NCBI RefSeq assembly: GCF_023100805.1
Contig: NZ_CP095855.1
Span: 3,079,001-3,143,000 of the forward strand
From: Chitinophaga filiformis
GTDB lineage: Bacteria > Bacteroidota > Bacteroidia > Chitinophagales > Chitinophagaceae
Length of the DNA: 64,000 nt
Direction of reading: 5' to 3'
Of the stretch, positions 27,581-36,462 are shown in pieces. Each line of letters begins with the position of its first letter. The stretch's first letter is position 1. A program made the position numbers and the translations under genes. The notes below the pieces were generated by a model, which was not told where the DNA came from, made no database searches, and was given only the letters and a program-made list of their open reading frames with translations.

Positions 27581-28906
27581 ATGAAGAAGAGCCAGTTTAA
27601 TACCAGTCTGGTCTATGAGAACAAAAATTATATTTATAATGCATTCAGCAATAAATTCATTGCACTAGACCCCACTATTGCTGAAATTTTAGCGACTATC
27701 AGAACGCCGGAGAATATAGAAGAACTTTCAGCATATCACCCAACGTTATATAGTTCGCTTTACAGGAACGGATTTTTTGTAGATGATGAAGTGGATGAGG
27801 TGGAAAAAGTGAAAGAACTGAGTGCTAAGGTCGATAAGAACGATACGCATTTTGAATTGATCGTGAATCCAACCATGAACTGCAATTTCAAATGCTGGTA
27901 TTGTTACGAATCGCATGTTAAAGGATCGAAAATGAATAAAGAAACGGTTAATAAAACCTGTTCTTTGATCGCCAATATCATTGAGTCTAACCCCAATCTT
28001 AAATCTTTTCATATTTCCTGGTTTGGCGGAGAGCCACTCATGTATTATCGTGATGTGATCGAACCTATCATGGATTTTGCGGAAGATTTCTGTGCCATTC
28101 ACAATATTTATCTTGACTGTCACTTTACTACCAATGGGTTCCTGCTGACAGACGAGATTATCCAATCATTGAAAAAATATACGATCACCGGTCTCCAGAT
28201 CACGCTGGACGGCAATAAGGAAACACATAATACCGTAAGGTATGTCAGTGCTACAAGAGGTTCCTACGATACCATTGTCAGCAATATCGTGAAATTGTGT
28301 GAGAACGATTTTCACGTGGGTATAAGGGTGAATTATACCAGTACCAATATGGATGGTTTTGAAGAGGTTTTTGATGACCTGTGTGCTATTTCTAATGAGA
28401 AAAGGCACCTGGCCACCATCGCATTTCACAAAGTATGGCAGGTGAGTGAAGACCAGGTAATGGCCGACAGGGTAAGAAGCCTGATCCGCCTGGTGAGAGA
28501 CATTGGCTTTGTGGCCGAAGAGGGCGCAGTTCCCGATAGTGTCAGGCATTCCTGCTATGCAGATAAAGTTAATAACGCTACAATAAACTATAACGGCGAT
28601 ATCTATAAATGTACTGCACGAAACTTTGCACCAGATGCCAGGGAAGGCGTGCTGAAAGATGATGGTAGCATAGAATGGAATTCAAAATTCCATAAGCGGA
28701 TGGATATCAAATTCAAGAATAAACCCTGCCTGGAGTGCCCTATTATGCCACTGTGTAACGGCGGTTGCTCACAACACGCTTTGGAAAATGAAGGAAAAGA
28801 TTATTGTGTATACGATTTTGATGAGGAGAAGAAGAAGGAAATAGTAATGAAAAAGTTAATGAATCTCATCGATAAAAGGAACAGCAATGAATACAGCCAC
28901 TCATAG
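27581..28906 (+). CDS. Radical SAM/SPASM peptide maturase
   Basis: A 441-residue enzyme. Residues 1-80 look like a peptide-recognition region (YNAFSNKFIALDPTIAEIL). The radical SAM cluster is CNFKCWYC (Cys101, 105, 108, CX3CX2C). The C-terminal SPASM region has CYADKVNNATINYNGDIYKC and CLECPIMPLCNGGC, binding auxiliary Fe-S clusters. Relatives form carbon-carbon, thioether or ether links, or epimerise residues, in RiPP precursors. It follows the two KCHCT precursors by 175 bp, so those are likely substrates. All cluster Cys appear present; the exact chemistry cannot be read from sequence. Confidence 0.93.
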   Translation: MKKSQFNTSLVYENKNYIYNAFSNKFIALDPTIAEILATIRTPENIEELSAYHPTLYSSLYRNGFFVDDEVDEVEKVKELSAKVDKNDTHFELIVNPTMNCNFKCWYCYESHVKGSKMNKETVNKTCSLIANIIESNPNLKSFHISWFGGEPLMYYRDVIEPIMDFAEDFCAIHNIYLDCHFTTNGFLLTDEIIQSLKKYTITGLQITLDGNKETHNTVRYVSATRGSYDTIVSNIVKLCENDFHVGIRVNYTSTNMDGFEEVFDDLCAISNEKRHLATIAFHKVWQVSEDQVMADRVRSLIRLVRDIGFVAEEGAVPDSVRHSCYADKVNNATINYNGDIYKCTARNFAPDAREGVLKDDGSIEWNSKFHKRMDIKFKNKPCLECPIMPLCNGGCSQHALENEGKDYCVYDFDEEKKKEIVMKKLMNLIDKRNSNEYSHS

Positions 28907-29729
28907 CATAGCCAACGACGACTTTTTTTCCGCCATATATTCCAGGGAGATCCTGGCAAAGGTTGCATGCGGGGAGGAACTATCGAAATACGATTATTAT
29001 GAGTCGGTTTTTCAGAACGCTTTAAACCTGGCAAAGCGCAAACAACTGGAGGAGAGTATCAGGGTTTTTGAAGAGGGCGAGAGGATGCTAGAAAAGGAGG
29101 AGAAACGATCAGACCTGGGCGCTGTTCTATCAGATACTTTGTATCCCAAGAAAGCCTACCTGTATTATAAGTTAAAGCGCATGCCGCTTGCGCGGCTGCT
29201 TACCTATAAATCGATCATTACGAATGAGGGGCTGAAGCGATCCCGCGGATTTAATTTCCTGGTATTTATTCAGACACAACAATATCACAACATCGCCCGG
29301 ATCTTTTTTGCTGAATCCAAATTAAAAGAGGGCATTCAGCTGAGTTACCGCTTGATATGGTTCCTGCTGACGAAAGAGTCGGCCGGAGTAAGATACCTGG
29401 ATACAATTGAGCATCCGGTAGTGGAGGAAGAATCGCAGGTGAGGTGTGCTATGACCTACCAGGTGCTGTTTGAATTGTTAGGGATACTGGCCAGAATGAA
29501 GAATAATGTGGCGTTTTATGTGAAATCCCTGATCGTTTTCCTGAAAGAGATCATTCAGTATTTCGATGTGTGTAACGACAGGGAAGAAACACTTAAGAAC
29601 TTTCTGATTGTATTATCAGGTATAGATCTTCATGACCGGAGCCATTATATCAACGCTGCCAATCATTTTTTACAGACTTCAAAGGATATGTTTCCTAATA
29701 CTGAAAAGGTTATTAAGTTATTCTATTGA
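28887..29729 (+). CDS. Unknown helical protein in RiPP locus
   Basis: A 280-residue protein with no signal peptide and no catalytic motif that I recognise. It is strongly helical with TPR-like segments (SVFQNALNLAKRKQLEESIRVFEEGERML; LYYKLKRMPLARLLTYKSI). Its start overlaps the end of the radical SAM gene by 20 nt, which implies translational coupling and a partner role. It may be a scaffold or precursor carrier for the maturase. It is followed 35 bp later by two small peptide genes. No function is assigned. Confidence 0.75.
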   Translation: MNTATHSIANDDFFSAIYSREILAKVACGEELSKYDYYESVFQNALNLAKRKQLEESIRVFEEGERMLEKEEKRSDLGAVLSDTLYPKKAYLYYKLKRMPLARLLTYKSIITNEGLKRSRGFNFLVFIQTQQYHNIARIFFAESKLKEGIQLSYRLIWFLLTKESAGVRYLDTIEHPVVEEESQVRCAMTYQVLFELLGILARMKNNVAFYVKSLIVFLKEIIQYFDVCNDREETLKNFLIVLSGIDLHDRSHYINAANHFLQTSKDMFPNTEKVIKLFY

Positions 29730-29764
29730 TCAGGGTAATATTAACACAATAAATCAGTTGAAAA

Positions 29765-29968
29765 ATGAAGAAGCTAAAAGATCTGTTTACTAAGAATACC
29801 ACCCCGGCATTGGAGCAATGCACCGCTTTTGCGATAAAGAATGAAGAGTCGGATACGGTGTACGGAGGATTTAAGGAATATAAGCCTCCTATCTATGAGC
29901 AGGATGATACTACTAACTGTTCATACAAAACGAACGACTTGTTAATCGATATTAATCAAACTAAATAA
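29765..29968 (+). CDS. RiPP precursor-like peptide 3, GG site
   Basis: A 67-residue peptide. The N-terminal part (MKKLKDLFTKNTTPALEQCT) and the site SDTVYGGFKEYK look like a double-Gly leader and junction, and the predicted tail of about 32 residues has Pro-Pro, Asp-rich and TTNCSYKTND segments. It is unrelated in sequence to peptides 1 and 2. The next small gene starts 7 nt downstream. Identification as a precursor rests on size, GG site and position before the C39 exporter. Confidence 0.7.
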   Translation: MKKLKDLFTKNTTPALEQCTAFAIKNEESDTVYGGFKEYKPPIYEQDDTTNCSYKTNDLLIDINQTK

Positions 29969-29975
29969 GTGTGTC

Positions 29976-30191
29976 ATGTCACAGAAGAAAAAAAACAAAA
30001 AAGACAAATCCAAAGACAAGAAGAGCCGCATCGTGGATATTGATAAGCTAAAGTCATTTGGCATTATTAAAGGTGAGGGTGAAGGCGAAGGTGATGAAAA
30101 TATAGAGGAAATTGACGGGGATAATGTTACCGGTGGCAAAACCGATGATGATACCACAGTCGATACGCATTGGCCTACCGGCAGGGAGTAA
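29976..30191 (+). CDS. RiPP precursor-like peptide 4, Lys/Glu-rich, GG site
   Basis: A 71-residue peptide with an extremely basic start (MSQKKKNKKDKSKDKKSR), an acidic centre (GEGEGEGDENIEEIDGDN), and a candidate double-Gly site NVTGGKTDDD. The tail after GG would be only about 17 residues (ending DTHWPTGRE), with several Thr, one Trp and no Cys. It may be a precursor or an accessory peptide; its composition is unusual for a leader. It sits 42 bp before the exporter gene. Confidence 0.6.
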   Translation: MSQKKKNKKDKSKDKKSRIVDIDKLKSFGIIKGEGEGEGDENIEEIDGDNVTGGKTDDDTTVDTHWPTGRE

Positions 30192-30233
30192 GGAATGGCT
30201 GAATGCGGCAACTGATTTTAAAACTCCAATGCA

Positions 30234-32534
30234 ATGGCTCTATTTAGTAAAAAATATAAGTTTTATAAACAGTTGGACTATATGGATTGTGGTCCGACCT
30301 GTTTACGTATGATTGCTGCCTATTACGGTGAAGAGTATTCACTGGATTACCTGCGTGCAAATTCATACATCACTAAGAACGGTGTCAGTTTACTGGGATT
30401 AAGTGAGGCTGCAGAGAAGATCGGGTTCAAAACGATGTCTGCAAAGTTAACTTATGATCAGCTAACCGGAAATGTGCCGCTGCCATGTGTGCTGCACTGG
30501 AACCAGGAGCATTACGTGGTATTGTATGCGGTGGAAAAGAAGAGTATTTTTCGCCCGGTAGAGCGGATCGTCATTGCAGATCCCGGCCATAACCTGGTAA
30601 GGGTAGACAGGGATGTGTTTGAAAAGTGCTGGATCAGTTCTGCCGACAAGAAAGGTATTGCCTTATTAATGGAGCCTACCCCGGAATTTTACCGGAACGC
30701 AGAGGAGGTACAAACTGTGAAGACCGGATTTGGTTTCCTGGTGGGCTATCTAAGGCCCTATAAGCGTTATTTTGTTCAGCTGATACTGGGAATGCTGCTG
30801 GCGAGCCTTATCAGTATGTGTTTTCCTTTCCTTACCCAAAGCCTGGTCGACTTTGGAGTGAGCCGTAAGAAGATGAACTTTATATACCTGATCCTGCTCT
30901 CCCAGTTGCTGCTTTTCCTCGGGGGAATAGCGGTAGACCTTATCAGGAACTGGATCCTCTTGCATATCAGCACCCGGATCAGTATCAGTATTATCTCGAA
31001 TTTCCTGATCAAGCTGATGAAACTACCCATTAATTTTTTTGAGTCAAAAAATGTGGGAGACATTACGCAACGTATCAATGATCATAGAAGGATTGAATCT
31101 TTCCTGACAGGGTCCACGCTTAGCACGCTGTTCTCCATTATCAACCTGTTTGTGTTCTCTTTTGTCCTGTCCCTTTATAATACAAAATTGCTGTTGGTAT
31201 TCGCGTTGGGAAGCGCCTTATCCATTTTTTGGATCTCCATTTTTCTTAAGAGAAGGAAGAATATCGATTATAATCGTTTTCAAAGAGCCAGGGAGAATCA
31301 GAACAGCTTGTTTGAAATTATAACAGGCATGCAGGAAATTAAGCTGTATAACAGCCAGAAAGCAAGGCGCTGGGAATGGGAGCGCATTCAGGCGAAACTG
31401 TTCAAAGTAAATATCAAGAGCCTCGCACTGGAACAATACCAGGGGATAGGCGCTTCTTTTTTCACGCAGCTTAAGAATATTGTCATCAGCTATTTGGCCG
31501 CCAGGCTGGTAATAGAGCAACAGATCACGCTGGGCGTGATGTTGAGTATTTCCTATATCGTAGGGCAGATGAATAGTCCGCTGGACCAGATCATTTCATT
31601 TATAAAGAATGTTCAGGATGCAAAAATAAGCCTGGACAGGCTGAATGAGATCCACAGCAAGCCCGAAGAAGAGACCAATGAGGACCTTATCGGGTACAAT
31701 GAAAATAAGTGGCCGAGGGAACCTGTGAATAGCTCGGATGCGTTGTATTTAAGCCATGAGCTTTTTACCAGGAGCATCAGGAGGAACACCGGTGATGGCA
31801 TTACTATTTCCAATGTTTCTTTCAGATATGGATCGCCTAAAAGTCCGCTTGTGCTGAAGAACGTCAGCATGCATATTCCAAAAGGAAAAGTTACGGCTAT
31901 AGTGGGCGCAAGTGGCAGCGGGAAAACCACTTTACTGAAATTGCTGCTGAAATTTTATCCGCCTTCCGAAGGGCAGATCCTGGTCGATGAAGTTAATCTT
32001 CAGGATATATCCGCCCAGTTATGGCGTAATAACGTGGGAACGGTTATGCAGGATGGCTTTGTTTTTTCCGATTCCATTGCGCGGAATATCGCAGTGGATG
32101 GAGAGCGCATCCAGGAGGAGAAGCTGTACGAAGCGGTGAGGATAGCCAATATGCATGAGTTTATTGCGAAGCTGCCTTTAGGGTTCACAACAAGGATAGG
32201 TAACTCCGGATCTGGTTTGAGCGGCGGACAGAAGCAGCGTTTATTTATAGCCAGGGCTGTATATAAAGATGCGAAGTATTTATTTTTCGATGAAGCCACC
32301 AGTGCGCTTGATGCGAATAATGAAAAGGTCATTATGGAAAACCTGAACCAGTTTTATAAGGGCAGGACCGTGGTGGTAATAGCGCATAGGCTGAGCACTG
32401 TTAAAAATGCGGATCAGATCATAGTGATGAAAGATGGCGAGGTGGTGGAAGAAGGACATCATACAGAGTTGACCAGGACCAAAGGCTATTATTTTGAATT
32501 GGTTAAAAATCAATTGGAATTAGATGTAGCATAA
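30234..32534 (+). CDS. C39 peptidase-containing ABC exporter (PCAT)
   Basis: A 766-residue protein. The N-terminal C39 peptidase has QLDYMDCGPTCLRMIA with the catalytic Cys and a His in LHWNQEHYVVLY, with Asp in IVIADPGH. A six-helix membrane domain follows (around residues 165-440). The ATPase has Walker A VGASGSGKTTLL, signature SGLSGGQKQRLF and Walker B YLFFDEATSALD. Such exporters cleave leaders after double Gly and secrete the core. Peptides 1 to 4 in this locus have GG sites; the last peptide (38452) does not. Forms an operon with the membrane-fusion gene 11 nt downstream. Confidence 0.95.
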   Translation: MALFSKKYKFYKQLDYMDCGPTCLRMIAAYYGEEYSLDYLRANSYITKNGVSLLGLSEAAEKIGFKTMSAKLTYDQLTGNVPLPCVLHWNQEHYVVLYAVEKKSIFRPVERIVIADPGHNLVRVDRDVFEKCWISSADKKGIALLMEPTPEFYRNAEEVQTVKTGFGFLVGYLRPYKRYFVQLILGMLLASLISMCFPFLTQSLVDFGVSRKKMNFIYLILLSQLLLFLGGIAVDLIRNWILLHISTRISISIISNFLIKLMKLPINFFESKNVGDITQRINDHRRIESFLTGSTLSTLFSIINLFVFSFVLSLYNTKLLLVFALGSALSIFWISIFLKRRKNIDYNRFQRARENQNSLFEIITGMQEIKLYNSQKARRWEWERIQAKLFKVNIKSLALEQYQGIGASFFTQLKNIVISYLAARLVIEQQITLGVMLSISYIVGQMNSPLDQIISFIKNVQDAKISLDRLNEIHSKPEEETNEDLIGYNENKWPREPVNSSDALYLSHELFTRSIRRNTGDGITISNVSFRYGSPKSPLVLKNVSMHIPKGKVTAIVGASGSGKTTLLKLLLKFYPPSEGQILVDEVNLQDISAQLWRNNVGTVMQDGFVFSDSIARNIAVDGERIQEEKLYEAVRIANMHEFIAKLPLGFTTRIGNSGSGLSGGQKQRLFIARAVYKDAKYLFFDEATSALDANNEKVIMENLNQFYKGRTVVVIAHRLSTVKNADQIIVMKDGEVVEEGHHTELTRTKGYYFELVKNQLELDVA

Positions 32535-32545
32535 ATAGTAATAAT

Positions 32546-33280
32546 ATGCCAGAGAATAATCAATCTTTTGAGATCAGGAGTAATGAAATGGATGAAGTGG
32601 TGGGGAATATTCCCGGATGGATCATCCGTTGGGGGATCAGTGTTTTATTTGCTGTGGCTATACTGGGTTTACTGATAGCCAACCTGATACGTTACCCTGA
32701 TATATTGCAGGCTACGGTGCTGATGCAGAGTGAAAACCAGCCAGGGAAGGTAACCATAAGAAGGACGGACGAAAATTCTAATTTTAAGTTTAACTACCTC
32801 GTGAAAAGTGGCGACGAGGTGACTCCTGGCGATACCCTGTTGACACGATATGATCCGAAGGAAGCTAAGAACTATTACACGATCACTCCTATGGCAGGTA
32901 AGATCTATATCACAAAGGGTATAGATGAAAAGAATACATTGGACCAGATCATATGGGTGGTACCTAAATCGTCCAAGGCTGAGATAAAGGTGAAGTATAA
33001 CAGTAAGCGTGCGGGTAACGTCAAGGTAGGGCAGGCTGTTAAAATAGAGCTGTCTGACTTTCCAAGTAATGAGTATGGATTTTTGGAAGGAACTATTTCT
33101 TCCATTCTCCCTGTACAGATGGATGGCGAGCATCTGGCCTATGTAGAGCTGAACCAGCAAAAGATCGTTACTTCCGAGAAAAAAGAGATACCTATTTTAC
33201 CGGTGATGGAAGGAAGTGCTGAAATAGTGCTGAGCGACAGGAGTATTTTTCAGAGAATTTTTGGAAGTATGTTTAATTGA
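32546..33280 (+). CDS. HlyD-like membrane-fusion protein (short)
   Basis: A 244-residue protein with one N-terminal membrane helix (ISVLFAVAILGLLIANLI), a biotinyl-lipoyl-like segment (LVKSGDEVTPGDTLL, ITPMAGKIYITKG) and a C-terminal beta domain (VKVGQAVKIELSDFPSNEYG). The long coiled-coil hairpin of ordinary HlyD proteins is lacking, as in some Bacteroidota exporters. It would link the C39 exporter to an outer-membrane channel, which is not evident in the locus except perhaps the barrel gene at 24388. Confidence 0.85.
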   Translation: MPENNQSFEIRSNEMDEVVGNIPGWIIRWGISVLFAVAILGLLIANLIRYPDILQATVLMQSENQPGKVTIRRTDENSNFKFNYLVKSGDEVTPGDTLLTRYDPKEAKNYYTITPMAGKIYITKGIDEKNTLDQIIWVVPKSSKAEIKVKYNSKRAGNVKVGQAVKIELSDFPSNEYGFLEGTISSILPVQMDGEHLAYVELNQQKIVTSEKKEIPILPVMEGSAEIVLSDRSIFQRIFGSMFN

Positions 33281-33324
33281 TCCCTGGTGTATCCTGTTTT
33301 TGAGAATTTATATTTATTGCATAT

Positions 33325-33344
33325 ATTGGTTACTGGTAACCCAT
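33325..33344. promoter_or_regulatory. Near-palindrome upstream of lanB
   Basis: ATTGGTTAC-TG-GTAACCCAT is a 20-bp near-perfect palindrome (one mismatch per 9-bp arm) in the 107-bp gap before the dehydratase. An operator or a small hairpin; function not known. Confidence 0.4.
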
Positions 33345-33387
33345 TTCAACCATATATATTATCTGCAATCCAGTACTTAAGAATAAT

Positions 33388-36300
33388 ATGCAGGAAGGAT
33401 CCTTTAAAGATTATGGTAAAGTTGTTGTAAGAACGCCACTATACTCCTACCGGCGTTTATTTGACGAGCAGCACAACACACTTGATCTTGACGGGCTTGT
33501 ACTTACCATGTTGGGCGATCCTGTATTTGTTGAAGGCCTCTACTGGAGTTCCCCGCAACTGCATGAAACAGTGCTGGCGTTTAAAAATGGACATCTTGAT
33601 ACTTCCCGGCAACAGAAACTGATGCATACTTTAAAAAAGTATGCTATTCGTGCAAGTACACGGTCTACTCCTTATGGTATTTATGCAGGATGCGCCCTGG
33701 CCGGTTTGGACGGTCAAGAGGCTCCTGTCGATAATGCCAGTGTGCGAAAGGTGCGCATTGATATGGGCTTGCTTCAGCAGATAGTAAGGAAAATAGAAAA
33801 GCATCCCGACTTGTGGGTGCACCTTCGGTATAAGGTAAACGACTCTTTATACCGTATTGCCGGCCAGTACCGTTTTATAGAGGCCATTGAGGAAGAAGGC
33901 AAATTTCAGTATCAGATCAGTTCTGTTGACCAGACAGCGGTGCTGGAAGAGCTCATTGCTTTTGTACGCCAGCATGCGGCTGTTACTATTGGCGATATGT
34001 ATGCTTTGTTTGGTGAAGACAATACCTATGAAGAGTTTGAATCGTTTGTGGGAGAGCTGATCGAAACGCAGCTATTGGTAAGTGAATTACAGTTAGGATT
34101 GACTGTTGAAAATGAGATAGGGCGTATCCGGGGCGTGCTGGAAAGAGTAGCGGAACAAGCTGTTACAACAGCCAGGGGCTTTATTGACTTGTTCGAAGAG
34201 ATTCAAAAAATACTAAGCAGATTTGAGGACCTTCCCCTTGGTGTTTTACCGATCGATGATATCCATCATCTGGAAATGGTATTAAAGGGGTTAAATATAG
34301 AAGTGGCACAACGCCATATTTTCCATGCCGATCTTAAACAACCAGCCTCCGCTCCATTTACCCTCCCCGGCACCGGGTTAAGGGAAATCGAAAAAGCCAT
34401 TTCCATATTAAGCAAGCTTTCGCATGCTGCATCTCCGGTGGAAGTGCAGCTGGAGCGTTTTAAAAAGAGGTTTGTCGAAAAGTATGAAACGCAGGAAGTG
34501 CCATTGGCTGAGGTATTAGATCCTGAATTCGGTATTGGATTTCCTGCTACTGACAACATTGGTAACGTGGCGCATAACTCCCTGGCGGAAAGGATGAATT
34601 TACCTGCTAAAAAAAAAGCGGGCAAAAGAGCCGGTGAGTGTAATGCCTGGCTGCAGGATAGGGTGGAATGTTGGGACAGAGAGACCTTGAGGAAAGGCAT
34701 CCGGCTGCATGATAAGGATTTTGAAAAGCTGGAAGACAAATCATACCAGCTTGCCAATTACTTCACCGTAATGGGTACCTGCATTCCTTCCGGCGATGTG
34801 TTGTTGCAGCATATCGGAGGTGCACATTCGAATATACTATTGGGAAGATTTGCACACCTTGGCGAGGATATGAGCGCTTTTTGCAGCGCACTTGCCCGGG
34901 ATGAAATGAAGGCCAATGAACACGTTATTTTTGCGGAGATCATACATATTCCTGAGGGTAGGGTAGGTAATGTAGCCAGAAGAGAACCTTTTTTCCATTA
35001 TGAAATTCCGTTCCTGGGCGCCAGTGCTATGGAGAGCGACAGGCAGCTGACCATTGAGGACATGATGCTTTCTATTCAACGGGACGAGATTATTCTCCGC
35101 TCGCGCAAATGGAACAAGCGTATAGTGCCGCGACTGTCTAATGCCCATAATTATGCAAACAGTGCTGTTGCAGTATATAAATTTCTGGCAACGCTGCAGT
35201 ACCAGGGAAAGTCCGGCTTCGAGATCAACTGGGGATCCTTGTCGCAGTATAAACGTTTTCTACCCCGTATCAGTTATAAGCAGTTCATTTTGCATCGTGC
35301 TACCTGGACCTTGCGGGAATCTGATATACGGGATATCCTGGATGCTGATGATCAACTGGCAGCACTCAGGCTGTTTTTATCCAGGTGGGAGGTAGCGAGA
35401 TTTGTATGTTTCTGTGAGGGCGATAATGAGCTATTCATGGACATTGAGAATGATACTTATTTACAGGTACTGCTGAAAGAGATGCGGGGATGTAATACAG
35501 TAAAACTGGCGGAATGGTTATTTGATAATGAGGCATCTGAACAAAGCAGCAGTGGCGAGCCCTTTGCACAGCAGTTCATACTTCCCCTGGCAAAGCGGAA
35601 GCCGGTGAAAATACATTCATGCAGAAAGGATGGGGACGACAAAATACAACGTGCTTTCGAGCCGGGCAGCGAGTGGGTGTATTTTAAAATATTCTGTGGA
35701 GCGAAGGCATCGGATAGGATCTTATCGGAGGCGATAAAACCTGTTATCGATTTCCTATTGCAGGAGCAGGTGATCGACCAGGCTTTTTTCATTCGTTATA
35801 CGGATCCGCATTATCACATCAGGTTCCGCCTGCACTTGAGGCATAATGAAGGGGGAGGGCAGTATGCTGCTGCCACAAAGTATATTTATAATATATTGCA
35901 TCCGTATCTGGAAGACAAGCTGGTATGGAAGGTACAGCAGGACACTTATCAGCGGGAAATAGAAAGATACGGAGAGGGCGATATGTTGCTGACAGAAACG
36001 GTTTTTTTCCACGATAGCCTTTCGTTTCTTTCCTGTATAGGAGAGGAGGATTTTGAAGATGATCAGCAGATAAGGTTTCTGACATCCATTAAAAATATGG
36101 ATAACTGGTTGTCTTTATATGGGATGTCAATACCCGAAAGGGTCGCTTTCTGTACTGAGATGTCTGAGGCTTTTGCCCATGAATTTGGACGGGATGTAAA
36201 ACGGCAATTGAATGTGCAATATCAGGAATGGAGAAAGCCGATAGCGGAGTTTTTGAACGGGGAACGTTTTAACGGGGTATTTGCCGAAAGAGCTGCAAAG

Positions 36301-36462
36301 TTGAGGCATGTGAAATTGCCTTTAGACAATATTTCAAGTTACATACATATGAGTATGAACAGGTGGTTTGCTACCGAGCAACGCTTAATGGAATATATGG
36401 CATATTATTTTTGCGGAAAGTATTATAATCAAATCGTGCATCAGAAAAATGGAGCGCAGTAA
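33388..36462 (+). CDS. lanB: LanB-type lantibiotic dehydratase, fused two-domain
   Basis: A 1024-residue protein joining the glutamylation domain and the elimination domain. The first shows the LanB segment RASTRSTPYGIYAGCALAG near residues 90-110. The C-terminal domain begins near residue 760 with EWVYFKIFCGAKASDR and includes FIRYTDPHYHIRFRLHL, the SpaB-type motif. LanB uses glutamyl-tRNA to dehydrate Ser and Thr to Dha and Dhb. Bacteroidota pinensin loci are described with a split dehydratase, whereas this one is fused. No LanC cyclase gene is visible in the window. The 3' end overlaps the kinase gene by 14 nt. Confidence 0.93.
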   Translation: MQEGSFKDYGKVVVRTPLYSYRRLFDEQHNTLDLDGLVLTMLGDPVFVEGLYWSSPQLHETVLAFKNGHLDTSRQQKLMHTLKKYAIRASTRSTPYGIYAGCALAGLDGQEAPVDNASVRKVRIDMGLLQQIVRKIEKHPDLWVHLRYKVNDSLYRIAGQYRFIEAIEEEGKFQYQISSVDQTAVLEELIAFVRQHAAVTIGDMYALFGEDNTYEEFESFVGELIETQLLVSELQLGLTVENEIGRIRGVLERVAEQAVTTARGFIDLFEEIQKILSRFEDLPLGVLPIDDIHHLEMVLKGLNIEVAQRHIFHADLKQPASAPFTLPGTGLREIEKAISILSKLSHAASPVEVQLERFKKRFVEKYETQEVPLAEVLDPEFGIGFPATDNIGNVAHNSLAERMNLPAKKKAGKRAGECNAWLQDRVECWDRETLRKGIRLHDKDFEKLEDKSYQLANYFTVMGTCIPSGDVLLQHIGGAHSNILLGRFAHLGEDMSAFCSALARDEMKANEHVIFAEIIHIPEGRVGNVARREPFFHYEIPFLGASAMESDRQLTIEDMMLSIQRDEIILRSRKWNKRIVPRLSNAHNYANSAVAVYKFLATLQYQGKSGFEINWGSLSQYKRFLPRISYKQFILHRATWTLRESDIRDILDADDQLAALRLFLSRWEVARFVCFCEGDNELFMDIENDTYLQVLLKEMRGCNTVKLAEWLFDNEASEQSSSGEPFAQQFILPLAKRKPVKIHSCRKDGDDKIQRAFEPGSEWVYFKIFCGAKASDRILSEAIKPVIDFLLQEQVIDQAFFIRYTDPHYHIRFRLHLRHNEGGGQYAAATKYIYNILHPYLEDKLVWKVQQDTYQREIERYGEGDMLLTETVFFHDSLSFLSCIGEEDFEDDQQIRFLTSIKNMDNWLSLYGMSIPERVAFCTEMSEAFAHEFGRDVKRQLNVQYQEWRKPIAEFLNGERFNGVFAERAAKLRHVKLPLDNISSYIHMSMNRWFATEQRLMEYMAYYFCGKYYNQIVHQKNGAQ

